Shown one piece after another: positions 35,801 through 47,800 of a stretch of 64,000 nt of DNA. Position 1 is the first letter of the stretch. Every line of letters begins with the position of its first letter. Made by a program: the position numbers and the translations under genes. Below the pieces are notes generated by a model. The model did no database searches, was not told where the DNA came from, and saw only the letters and a list, made by a program, of their open reading frames with translations. This stretch comes from Nymphaea colorata (taxonomy: Eukaryota > Streptophyta > Magnoliopsida > Nymphaeales > Nymphaeaceae). The stretch is from the NCBI RefSeq assembly GCF_008831285.2, contig NC_045145.1:11594802-11658801 (forward strand), given 5' to 3'.

Positions 35801-38800
35801 AGGCTATAATGACCCTTGGGAAGCTGAAGAAGAAACTTATGAAAATGTTGAACATGATGAATATGATAGCATTCTAAGAACCGATGTGGAAATATCAAGA
35901 AGTAGAGGGAAAGGAATCATGTATGAAGGTGGTGGATCTGGCCCATCTGAAAGGAAGAGAAGAGGTACACCAGATATTACGCGTGGTCATCGACCTAGTG
36001 GTAGAGTTCCTAGTGGTAGGTCTAGTGTTGGTTCTATTAGGAATTTTTTCCCTTCATATATTGGTCAAAGTTGCCAACCCCAAATTCGTGCTGCTATGAC
36101 ATCTAAAGATATGCTACATCAGCCACAACTGACGGTATGTAAATGGTTTTATGATGCATGCATTCCTTTTAATGCAGCTAATTCCTTTCAATTCCAAGTC
36201 ATGGCATATGCAATTGCTTCTATAGGCCCCGGATTCAAAATGCCATCATATCATCCGGTGAGGGAAGAATTTCTTCAAGCGACGGTGAAAGAAGTATCGA
36301 AACATTGCGATCAATTGAAATTATGCTGGAAGGAAACAAGTTGCTCCATTATGTCAGATGGATGGACTGATACACGGTCAAGAACACTTGTGAATTTTCT
36401 TGTTTATTGCCCTAAAGGTACAATGTTCTTGAAATCTCTTGATTTGTCTGATGTTCCTAAGGCTGCTGAGATTTTATTCAACTTTTTTGACAATGTCGTA
36501 TAAGAAGTTGGACCTGAAAACATTGTACAGCTTTTTAAAGACAATGCTACAAATTATAGAGCTGCATGGATATGTTATTTCAAAAGTATAGAACATTTTA
36601 TTAGAGTCCATGTGCCACTCATTATGTTAATCTAATGCTTCAAGATCTTAGTGAGATGCATGATATGAAACCAACTGTTGACCAATGCCAAAAGATTACA
36701 AAATTTATCTATAATCATGCATATGTATTGAGTTTGATAAGAAAATTTACAAAAGGAGTTGAATTAATACGACCTGCACAAACTAGATTTGCCACAAATG
36801 CATTGACTATGCAGAGTACAGTGAAAGAAAGAACTCCGTTGAGGCAGATGTTCTCTTGTGAAGAATGGGTTGCATATCCACATGCTCATAAAAAAAATTC
36901 TTGTTTAGTTGTGGATATTATATTTAATAACGAATTTTGGAAATCATGTGTGAAGCTATTGAAGGTCTGTGTTCCATTAGTTTAAATCCTCAAGTTAGCT
37001 GACAGTGAGGATAGGCCTTCCATGAATCCATAGAGTACTTATATGAGGCTATGGATAAAGCAAAAGAGGCAATTCGAGAAAACTTGAGAGGGAAGAAAAA
37101 ATTATATATGCCCATATGGAAGATTACAGATAAAAGGTGGACTGGACAGCTTCATCAACCTCTCCATGTAGCAGGTTACTATCTAAATCCTGTAATTAGA
37201 TTTTCTACTACATTTAAGAAGGACAGAGAAGTCATGCATGGTTTGTTAAATTTTATTTCAGTGTTAGTGACAGATTGTAGAGAACAATATGTGCACAGTG
37301 AGTTGGATGTATACGATAGTTGTTTTGGGGACATGGGACAACCCAGCGCCGTTCGAGCCAGCGCAACCATGTGTCTAGGTAAATACATAAAATTTTTTAA
37401 TTTAATTTGCACTTGTTACATTGGATTCTTTTATGTTGTTTTAACTTTTACATGAGATTTGTTTTATTTTTGTTTAGATTTGTGGCGGAATAGGTTTAGA
37501 ATTGATTGTCCAAACCTAACACGTTTTGCAATTAAAGTCATCAGCAAGACATGCAGTGTTAGTGGATGCGAAAGGAATTAGAGTGTTTTCTAACATATCC
37601 ACAGCAAGAAAAGGAATAGGCTCGAACATAAAAGGTTGAATGACCTTGTCTTTGTTCAATATAATATGAGGTTGAAACAAAGGTAATATAGCTTAATATT
37701 TACAGTTGTTTTACAATATATTTATATATAATTATCTATTAACAAGTTTTCTTTTGGTTTACAATATATTTATATATAATTATCTATTAACAAGTTTTCT
37801 CTTATTTAATATAGACAATTACAAAAAGCATCAGCAAGAAAGCACACATCTCAGTTTGATCCTATCAGCTTAGAAAACTTTGAAGATATAGAACCATTGA
37901 TTGAGGAAGAACCAACTATAATATTTGATGATGAAGATCTTCATTGATGAAGAGAGTCTACTGGATATGTTGGTGAGGATCTTCAAATTCATGAAGATGA
38001 AGATGAAGATGAAGATGACGATGAAAAATGAATATGATGAAGATTATGAATCATGAATGAAAGTCAAGAGAGTGCTTTCATTTTATATGTATTGGCAATT
38101 TGGCATTGAACATTTTCACAATTTCATTATGTAATGGTTGACTTGTTGTGCTTTCTAGATTGATATTGTTATGAATTTTGACGTTTATGAACGATGAACG
38201 CATAACTTTATAGCAATAATAAGTCTATCATTCTGTAAAACATGTTTTTTATAAAGAACATATTATTCTTGTTTTTTAGTGATTTTTTTATAAATTTTTC
38301 GAATTTTGTTATATTTTTTCTGATTTTATTTTTAAAAAAAATACGATACCGTTACGATACGTTACGATATTTTACGATACGGTGTATCTTAAAGCCAAAA
38401 CGATACGGCTTACGATACACTTTTTGCAACATTTGGTGAAAATCGATGATTTAACGATGCAAATCGATAATTTCCCTCCACGGCGGCACAATCTCTAGGT
38501 TAGAAATGAAGAAGGGGTGGATTTTTATAAAGAATACTCGGAAAAAGGGGATTCGAGCCCCTTTTTTTTTAAATCAGCCTGTATCATACGATACGGGGGC
38601 ATGTGTCGTACGTATCGTATGATACAGGCATGATACATCCCTGCTTACGATACAGGAGGTGTATCGTATCGTATTTTGTAAACGATACGATATGTATCGT
38701 AAGATACGGCCTCATATCGTACAATACGTACAACAAGGTTTCATTCAATAATTACATCAAATTCATGGAATCACATGTAGAATGGGGCATGTGACTGTTT

Positions 38801-41800
38801 CAGTGACTATTGTAGATCATATGATGATATCATCCAGGAAGTTAAATCAATTAAAAAAGAAATTTTACAAAAAAAATGAAATTAATGCATGTATTCTGTT
38901 GCCTTTTAGAATTAGTAGAAAGAATGTCAAAAGAAAATCACAATACACATGCCTAAGTTTTGACATATTCACAATACATGCCTAAGTTTTCTGGAAATTA
39001 CATTTTCCAGTCTGGTTAAGAAATAAATGCTCAAGGATCTATGTTTTGCTCAACTCAAACATGTTCACCATAGTCCAAGTTGTGTTACACAATATAATAC
39101 GATTCTATTACCCACAAAGTGTGCTTTTTATGTAAGTTTATACAAAAATTAGGTTTGCATTTGATACTCTTTTTAAAGCCTAGGGCTAAACGCGCAAGTA
39201 TTTCGAAAAACTTTGTCGTGTACTTCAAACCAAAAGTTAACTTCAACATGTTCTACACAAAATTGTAAGACAAAGTGTCTCTATAAAGTGTAAAATTTAA
39301 ACAGTATCAAATAGGTTTAAGCTACACACATGTTCAAAGTCAGTCTCACCACAAGCCAATCTGATAGCTATTATGAGAAAATGGGGGCTTCGAATTGTAA
39401 TTACCAGAAGTTAGGAGTCATAGTAGTAAATAACGTTGGGTCCGATCATAGAAATGGATCTCCCATCCTGTCTTACATCCGTGCTATATAAGGTTGTAAG
39501 TGTGTGACAGTCAGTACTGATTAATGAAATGTGGTTTTAGGGCTGGCTAACCCTAGAAAGCAGTGAGCTTAAGTGTGTTAACCCCCTGTTAGCATTTCCT
39601 ACTCTATGTTTAGTGAAGGTAGCTCCCACCAGCTACCAATTGGTATCAAAGCCTCAAGATGACCAACAAAGAGATGTTTGCTGTGGTAGAAACCTTCAAG
39701 AAGCAAACTGCGGAAGCACAACTGACCATAGGCAATAGAATGGACAGTGTCGAACACAATTGCAACGAAATTGGGAGGTGTTTCAGGCGGTGAAAGGCAT
39801 GTGCAGACAATCTGGAACGAACGGCAAAATATGTCTGCTCTACTGTGTGAGATGATTGCCAAGCAAGATAGACCTTCACCCAGCATCAACCAGGCGAGCG
39901 ATGCAGCACAAAGTCATGAGCAAAGAGACGTGCTTGATCCCCTGCAGTCATCGATAAGAAATGACAGGTCAGGTATGCCCCCAGGCTCTAGATACATCAG
40001 TCAAATGAATTTTAGGGGAGGAGCGTTTCACCAAACCTTTAAGCTCCAAACATAGAGTTCGCAAATTTTCAAGGTTGGACCTATTGATCTGGTCTTCCGT
40101 GCAGAGCAGTAAAAATACTGCTTGGGCATTCCCCCTGAAAACAGGGTATCCCATGCAGCAATGCATCTGCAAGGGGCAGCCACTCGGTGGTACAGATGGC
40201 TTCCTGCTCACAGCAAGGGAAACCAACCTGGCTTGAGATGGTCGCAGCCCTAAGTGTGCATTTTAGCCCCTCCACCTACCTGGATTACAACATTGAACTG
40301 TCTAAGATACAGTAGAAGGGCATTGTTATTAAGTACCAGGCAGAGTTTGAGGACAAAAGCAATATGGTGCATGGGTGGGCCAAAGCGGCTCTCATAGGGG
40401 CGTTTATTGGGGGTCTGTGAGATGAACTAAGGATCGAAGTTCAAGCGGCCGGACCTCAACCTCTGCTGGAAAGCTTCGAATTAGCCAAGGTAGCTGAAGA
40501 AAATCACATCAAAATTGGAATGGATTCGCGTGAAGGCAGGGTGCCGAAGGGACCACCATGGAAACAACTGCTACTACTAGCGAGATTGGGGATCGAGGCA
40601 CAATAGTAAAAAACATGGCAGAAAGCAAATAGGTGCTTGTGATGCGTTTAAACCCAGAGCAGATGAAGGAGAGGAGGAAGTGTGGGCTCTGTTTCCAGTG
40701 TGATGAGAAATGGTTGCTTCGTCATGTGTGCAAAAGATTACACCTCTTTGGTAGATGAGGCTGCAGAAGAAGACGAGGAGATTCATGATGAAGAGGAATT
40801 AGGTGCAAGAGATCACAGAGATAAGCCAACAGCACCAGAGGACCAGAGATCTCCATGCTCCCACAGGGGACCTTCTACTGCAAGTCACGCGTGTAGAGGG
40901 GAACTATGTCACATGGGTGCATGGAGCGGGTGCTGGTGTTGGCATTGGTGCGTGTGCAGATTCAGCAATTTTTCAACAAAAATTTGGTGCAGGTGCGGCG
41001 AGGATGGATATATATGTGTGTGTGTATATGTAAACAAATCACTTGTTACAATAGCCTTATTTGTCTATATTTACATATACACTTTGCATTAGAGATAGTT
41101 TAGTTATATGCTCATTTAAAATGGTCAATTTTGGCCCAGTTCAGCTGACCGAACTGGATGTGCTCTGTCGAAGAAGCACCAACATCGACACGGGTGCGAC
41201 ACAAATGCGGCAGCCATTTAGAAGCACCCATGTGACATAGGAGAGGAAGCTTCATGAGTGGCCAATTAGCATCTTGGTGGATACAGAATCCACCCATAAT
41301 TTTATTAGCGAAGGCAGAGCCAAGGCGTGTGGGTGCAGGGTCATAGAGCAACCCAGCTTCAAGTTCTTGGTGGGAAATGGAGATTCCTTGTTTTGCAAGG
41401 GGAGGTGTCCCCATGAAATGGTAGAAATACAGGGACAGCAGTTTGCAGTGTAATTATATCTGATTTGGTATTGAGAATACAGTGGCTTAACAGCTAAGGA
41501 AAATTGAACAGGACTTCGTAGAAATGTGGATGAGGTTTAAGGGAAAAGATGGAGATGGAACAATAGTGACCACCCAAATGGATGACAACAGGAAGGAATG
41601 GATAGCAAGGTCTGCGGGAAAGAGGGAAGTTCAGCTAGCCTGCGTCTTTTATTTATGTCTCTAACACAAGAGTTGACACCAGCAGTAGATAGTGTAGACT
41701 CAACATTCCTGTGGCTGCAACCCCTACTTCAGAAATTTCAAGAAGTTTTTGACAAGCCCCAAGGACTGCTCCCATGCCGTAGTTACGAATTACGATCATA

Positions 41801-44800
41801 GAATTGAACGGGCAAATGAGTCCAGACCTGCCAACCTTAGGCCCTATCAGCCATCAACAAAAGGCAGCTCTTGAAAACATGATGAAACAAATGTTCCATC
41901 AAGGAGTAATACGGCCAATATGGAGCCCATATTTGTCACCAGCACTGTTAGTAAAGATGAAAGATGGCCCTGGGAGGCTAAGCATAGATTACCAGAGACA
42001 GGTACCCTAGACAATCATCGAGAAACTTTTGGATGAATTACAAGGGGCCGCCATATTCTCCAAGTTAGATTTAAGAGTTGGTTATCATCAAATCAGAATG
42101 GCAACAGAAGACATTCCGAAAACGGCCTTCCAAACCCATGAAAGCCACTACAAATTCACTGTTATGCCGTTTGGGCTTACATATGCCCCAACCACCTTCC
42201 AAGCCTTGATGAAGGACATATTCAAAACCCTTTTTCACAGATCTGTATTAGTTTATTTTTTTATATATATACTGATTTATAACCTGTATCTAGAAGCTCA
42301 TGTAAGACACCTAAAGAGAGTGCTAGAACTGTTGAAGCTGCATTGCCTGCATGCTAAGGCTTCAAAACATACATTTGGGTGCACATAGGTCTCCCAAGGT
42401 TGGGCAACAAGCCAAGTACCCGGTACCCAGCCCAACTTGGGCAGTGTTCAGGCCTGAAAAATATGCCCCAGGCTGGCCCGGGTTGGCCAGACTAGGCCAG
42501 ATTCAGCCCAATAAGTCAATTTTAATATTATTTTTATTTATATATAAATATATTTATATTGTTACGATTAATCATTTTATATTAAAAAATATATTATTTT
42601 AATTTGATCAGGCCGAGCCAGTGCTGCGGTCACCAGCTATGGCCCGGGCCGGCCCGATGCCCAAGCCTAGGTCTCCTACTTAGGGCACACAATATCTCAC
42701 CAGGGGGTGCACATAAACTATAAAGTTGGATAATGATGCTTAAGGGAGTCAAAGGCTTGCGATCATTCCTAGGCTCAGCGGGGTACTACAGAAGATTTGT
42801 AAAGAATTTTGGCACAATTGCAGCACCATTAACGAAAATGCTAAGGGTAAACTAGTTTACATGGATAGAAAACAGCAACGAAGCATTTCAGTTCCTCAAG
42901 CAAGCACCAATCTTGACATTGCCTGATTTCAGTAAGCCATTTCAAGTTGAGACTGATGCCTCAGATTTTCAGATAGGCGCAGTTCTGAGTCAAGAGTAGA
43001 ACCCCATCACCTTTTTCAGCAAGGCTATGGGGAAAAGGTTCAGGGAAAAATCTGCTTATGAGAGAGAACGTATATATAATGCTAGTTATACGAAAATAGC
43101 ACCACTATCTAATCATCAAGAAGTTTCAGATTTTTACTGATCACAGCAGCCTTAAGCACTGTATGCAATAGAGAACTGACACTCCTGCTCAACAAAAATG
43201 GGTGATGAAGCTCTTGGGATATGACTTCGACATCTTCCACAAGAAAGTATCAGACAAAATTGTGGCTGATTGACTGTCGAGAAGATTTGACCTTGATCAA
43301 GTGGACGAAAACCATATGCACCACTTGCAACTCATATCCCAACCTATTTCAGAAATTTGGCACCAACTGGAAGAAGCCCATAGGTAGACTAAGTCAGTAC
43401 AAGACATAAACAAAAGGTTACAGTCAACATCATTGCATACATTTGGACACACTTGGCGACGTCCCTAACTCCTTTACCAGAATCGAATCTTTGTTCCCCC
43501 TTGAATCAGACCTATCCAGAACATTGCTGGGTGAGTTCCATGATGCTAAGGAAGTGGGAGACCAAGGAGCAGAGAATACCTACTCAAGAATCAGGCGCAC
43601 TCTTTATTGGCCCGGATGAAGAGGGACGTCAAGAATTAGGCATGCCAAAAAGTAAGGATGTCTTAAACCCGCTGGCCTCCTCCAACCCTTGCCAATTCCA
43701 GCCAGAGTATGGGAAGATCTTTCTATGGATTGCATAGAAGGATTGCCTAAATCAAGAGGTAAATCAGTTATTCTGGTAGTTGTTAATAAACTATCTAAAT
43801 ATGCTCACTTTATAACCCTTGTTCACCCATTTTCAGCCAAGGAGGTAGCCATGATCTTCCAAGACGGCGTCGGAAGGCTACACAGCATGCCAAATCTAGT
43901 CAGTGATAGGGATCCTCTCTTCCTTAGTCAATTTTGACCCCACAAGGAACAAAAATTGAAAACAAGTACAGCCTACCATCCTCAAACGGATGGGCAAACT
44001 GAAGCATTAAATAGAATTCTCGAAACCTTTGCGTTGTTATGCGGAGTTGCAGCCCGCACAACTGGGTGGATTACTTTCGTGGGCAGAGTTTGCATATAAT
44101 ACAGCTCAGCATTCAACCACTAAAATCTCCCCTTTTGAAGTGGTTTAGGGGGGAACGCCCCCCTGACCTCCGATGCTTTCATCCTCAAGCTGAGCAACTC
44201 AGTGAAGTAGAGGTCCAATTACTTGCTAGGGATCAGGTTTTAAATATCATCAAGGACAGATTGGTTGTGGCTCAGAACAGAAGGACTCAGCAGCACAAAA
44301 AACACCGTCGAGACAAGGAATATCAGAAGGGTGACTTGGTTCTTTTTGAAAAATTTTCCCGCAAGGAAAGTGCACCGCAGATTAGCAGGCATAAACAAAC
44401 TATCTGCTAAAGTTTCTGGATGCTTTCAGGTTATGGAAAGGATCGGCAAGGTTGCGTACAGGCTTCAGCTCCCTGAAGGAAAATCCCTGCATCCAGTGTT
44501 CCATATCTCCCACCTCAAACCTTATTACTCAGGTTCCATTCCTCCATCCAAACAAGTCCACTCCCTCCACCAGAGGATTCCACATTCACTCCATTTTGTA
44601 TTTTGCATAAGGCACCAGCTCGCAAGGCCAAGACGATGGACTAGGCCTGAGGCTGCAGCACCCACATGGGAGGACCCCACTGATCAGTGATCTGCAGCAG
44701 CAATTCCCATCATTTCCACCTTAAGGACAAGGTGCCCTTTAAGAGAGGGGTAATTGATAGCTATTATGAGAAATTGGGGCTTGGAATTGCAATTACCAGA

Positions 44801-47800
44801 AGTTAGGAGTCATAATAGTAAATAATGTTGGACCGGATCCTATGTTACCCTGGTACGCTGGCTCGACCTGCATACCCGTACCGGCATGCCGGTACGGCAG
44901 TACCGGTTCGCCGATAAGGCAGTACCGGTTCGCCGATAAGGCAGTACCGGTACGCCTGTACGTGGTGGTACGTTGGGATCTGGTTTCGGGTCGGAGCCAT
45001 ATCTAAACCATATCATAATGCAGAAAAGGAAACCAGATGCAGCAATAATCGTCTTCTCCCTCTCTGCCTCTCGTGGTGGTACGTTGGGATCTGGTTTCGG
45101 GTCGGAGCCATATCTAAACCATATCATAATGCAGAAAAGGAAACCAGATGCAGCGATAATCGTCTTCTCCCTCTCTGCCTCTCGAGCATTCTTCCAACGG
45201 TGGCTGCTTGGAGATCCTGTTTTTTTGGGCAGCGGCGGCGGACAGTGATCGGCGATGGATGACCAGTGGACGGCGATGGTGACGAAGGCGACGGACGGTG
45301 GGTGGGCGGCGGAAGCATTCGGTTTCTTCCTCGTACTTGTTAGGGTTCCTCTTCCATCGCATTCTACGAGATAGCAACCGGCGGCCGTTTTCTGGCGATG
45401 AGAGGATACGCTGCCCATTGTTCCCCTCCACCATCAGCGACAAAGTTCCAGACAGGTCCTGTTTTATCTTTTCTGTTTCCACAGATACACCTCATCTCTG
45501 ATTTTTTGGCCAAGACCCATAGGATTCCATTGGATTTCCCAACCGACTGGAGAGTCTGATTTGCCAGCCTCTAATCTACTGACCCAAACCATCAAGGAGG
45601 GAAGAACCATCCGATTAATTGATTATTCCCCCCTCTGACCCAGCTTGTATTTCCGTTTTTGTTGTGGTCGTGTTGCATCTTGTGGTCAGGTAGTCTAACT
45701 AATATTTCTTCTTATTGTAGTGGTTTAGGAATTTTATCAGATATTTAGAGTGAAGTTGTTGTATGTTACCGTTTCTGTTTTATTGTTGTTGGTATGGTCA
45801 TAGTCATCATATAATTTACCCCAGTGACTGTTAGATAGTTGATAAGGCCAATAGGTGTCAGATTTTTCTAGTGTGATCGTCAAGAAGTCCGGTCTTTTTA
45901 AATTCTGGGAAGACTGCAACTTTCTTGTCTTCGATGGGCAGCTGAAAGTTTCAGGATGGGAGACGAAAAATTTCACAAACCCTTAAAAAAGTTTAACGAG
46001 CTTGATTTCTCTATATGATTTCTGAACATCTGATGTACAATGCCTTTTGAAAAATTACACATGATGTCATTTAATTTTGGATTAAAACCCTTTTGTGTTA
46101 AAGCTATAAGCATTTCTTGAGCTCACATTTGTTTAGGTGTCAAATTCGGTTTCTTGTAGTTTGGTATTTTCACTGCTTCGTATCTAATTTCGTTATTTTT
46201 TTCTTCTAACTTCTTTGTAATGCCTCATTTCATGGTGAACCATTATCTTTTCAATTGTTTATCTTCCTTTTATGTTTTTTTATGAGATTGTCTGTAGGGA
46301 ACTATGAAAGGAACATTGTCACAATGATATGATGATATCATTTGTTTTTCTCAAAATTTACAATTTTTTTAATTAAAAAATAATATTATCATTGTACCGC
46401 CGTACCAAGATTGGCAAAAACGCTGTACCCGTACCCGTACCTAGGTGACATAGACCGGATCATAGAAATGGATCTCCCATACTGTCTTACAGCCACACTG
46501 TATAAGGTTTTAAGTGTGAGAGTCATTACTGATTAATGAAATGTGGTTTAGCATTGGGTGTTAACCCCCTGTTACCATTTCTTACACTATGTTTTAGTGG
46601 AGGTAGCTGCCTCCAGCTACCACAATCTAACTTAACAAATGAAACCTAATTCAAACATGTTGTCCAATCTCAAACATTGGCATATGAAAACAAGTTGTCA
46701 AGCTAGACCAAAACTAATTTAAGATGTAACAAGGTATATATTTACAACCCATATATAATTGCAGTGTATTATGAAATTGTCAAGTATGAGTTTAATCATT
46801 CAAGCAAATGAAACATCTAATTGAACTAGCAATTGCAACATCTAAAAGTAAAGGATGGTTCACCATCAAGTGTAATCTACTAAAAGAGACACAGGTTAAT
46901 GAAAACGAAGGGTTTTAACAGGCCATAGCAACCCCATCATGATATTATATTGGTTAGAAATTTGCTATGGGTACACAACCAGTAGGATACATCATTAGAA
47001 AAAAATGTGAAAAACGGGAAAATACGAAAAAATGGGAAATAAAAAATGCCAAAATACAAAAAAAAAAGTGGTATTCCCTTATCCAGAAATTTTTGTTATA
47101 TATCTAACTTATTTGGATTTCTTTTAACATATTATTAAAATGTTTAAATTTGATCAACTTCTTTGGAAGAAAATTAGTAGACAACTCAAATTTTCATTTT
47201 GCTCATCATTCTTATATTTTTCAAATTTTTTTAATAGATGGATTGGATGTGGAGGTCCTGAGATAAAACACATTTCCAGATTAATATGATAGAAAAACCT
47301 TGCTGATATAACCCAAGAACAATCTATGACAATGTTTTCAGTTTTCACATAAGGCGGTGTAGTTTTCTTTTAGAAAATGCTTAACTTGTCGCAAAAGTTT
47401 CCATCCTTTAGTGTTACAAAATGTTGCAAATAAGTGGCTAGCATAACCGTGTCGATATGACAGTTTTTAGACATTGGTATACTGGTAACATTTGAATTGG
47501 ATCTCCAAACTGAATTACATCAAAATTTTAAGTGAAAGGCTTGACTTTTCACTTTATTTTGTCATCATTTTTAACATTAATGTCATGGGACTTATATGTT
47601 AGAACTTTGAACTATTGAACTTATAAATTCTGTTGATGCATTATATATGCACTTCCCAATTGTTTTGCTTCAAATTGTGTGCATGCATGATCATAAATAT
47701 ACATATGTCCTATTGTACCTCTGTACTCACGTTTCTTCAAATTGTTGTGTCTGAACTTGTACCACCGAACCCACACCAGCACCTTTACCCACACCCATGA

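Larger units (their letters stand above)
33448..38738 (-). mobile_element. Outer non-autonomous hAT element, split by an inserted relative
   Basis: Left end AATGTTGTAAAAAAGTATCG, right end complement of TTGTTGTACGTATTGTACG, flanked by TTTCATCC (33440-33447) and TTTCATTC (38739-38746), an 8-bp duplication with one mismatch. Without the inserted element (about 34047-38435) it is roughly 895 bp, nearly the same as the uninterrupted copy at 48129-49012, whose sequence continues straight across the insertion point. It carries inverted TATCGTA-rich subterminal arrays, and a stretch antisense to the acidic C-terminus of the related transposase. It is therefore an internal-deletion derivative, in inverted orientation relative to the inserted copy. 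Confidence 0.82.
39362..46622 (+). mobile_element. Ty3/gypsy LTR retrotransposon, degenerate, with three inserted elements
   Basis: Bounded by LTRs starting TGATAGCTATTATGAG and ending AGCTACCA, with the 5-bp target duplication CAATC on both sides (39357-39361 and 46623-46627). Order: 5' LTR, initiator-Met-type primer site, gag remnant, RT, RNase H, integrase, purine tract, 3' LTR. That RT-RNase H-integrase order marks it as Ty3/gypsy. Many stops and frameshifts are present, so it cannot move by itself. It is interrupted by 40904-41240, 42395-42668 and 44840-46453. It lies inside cyclin T intron 1, antisense to that gene. Confidence 0.93.
44755..46622 (+). repeat. Gypsy 3' LTR, split by a 1.6-kb insertion
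   Basis: LTR sequence at 44755-44839 resumes at 46454 and ends at 46622. A purine tract (AAGAGAGGGG, 44741-44750) precedes it. The intervening 44840-46453 is a separate hAT-type element. Confidence 0.92.

Noticed and set aside
44840-45418. 192-codon minus-strand frame
   Set aside because: Product repeats itself because of the 111-bp tandem duplication inside a non-autonomous hAT element; it starts within the element and has no domain.
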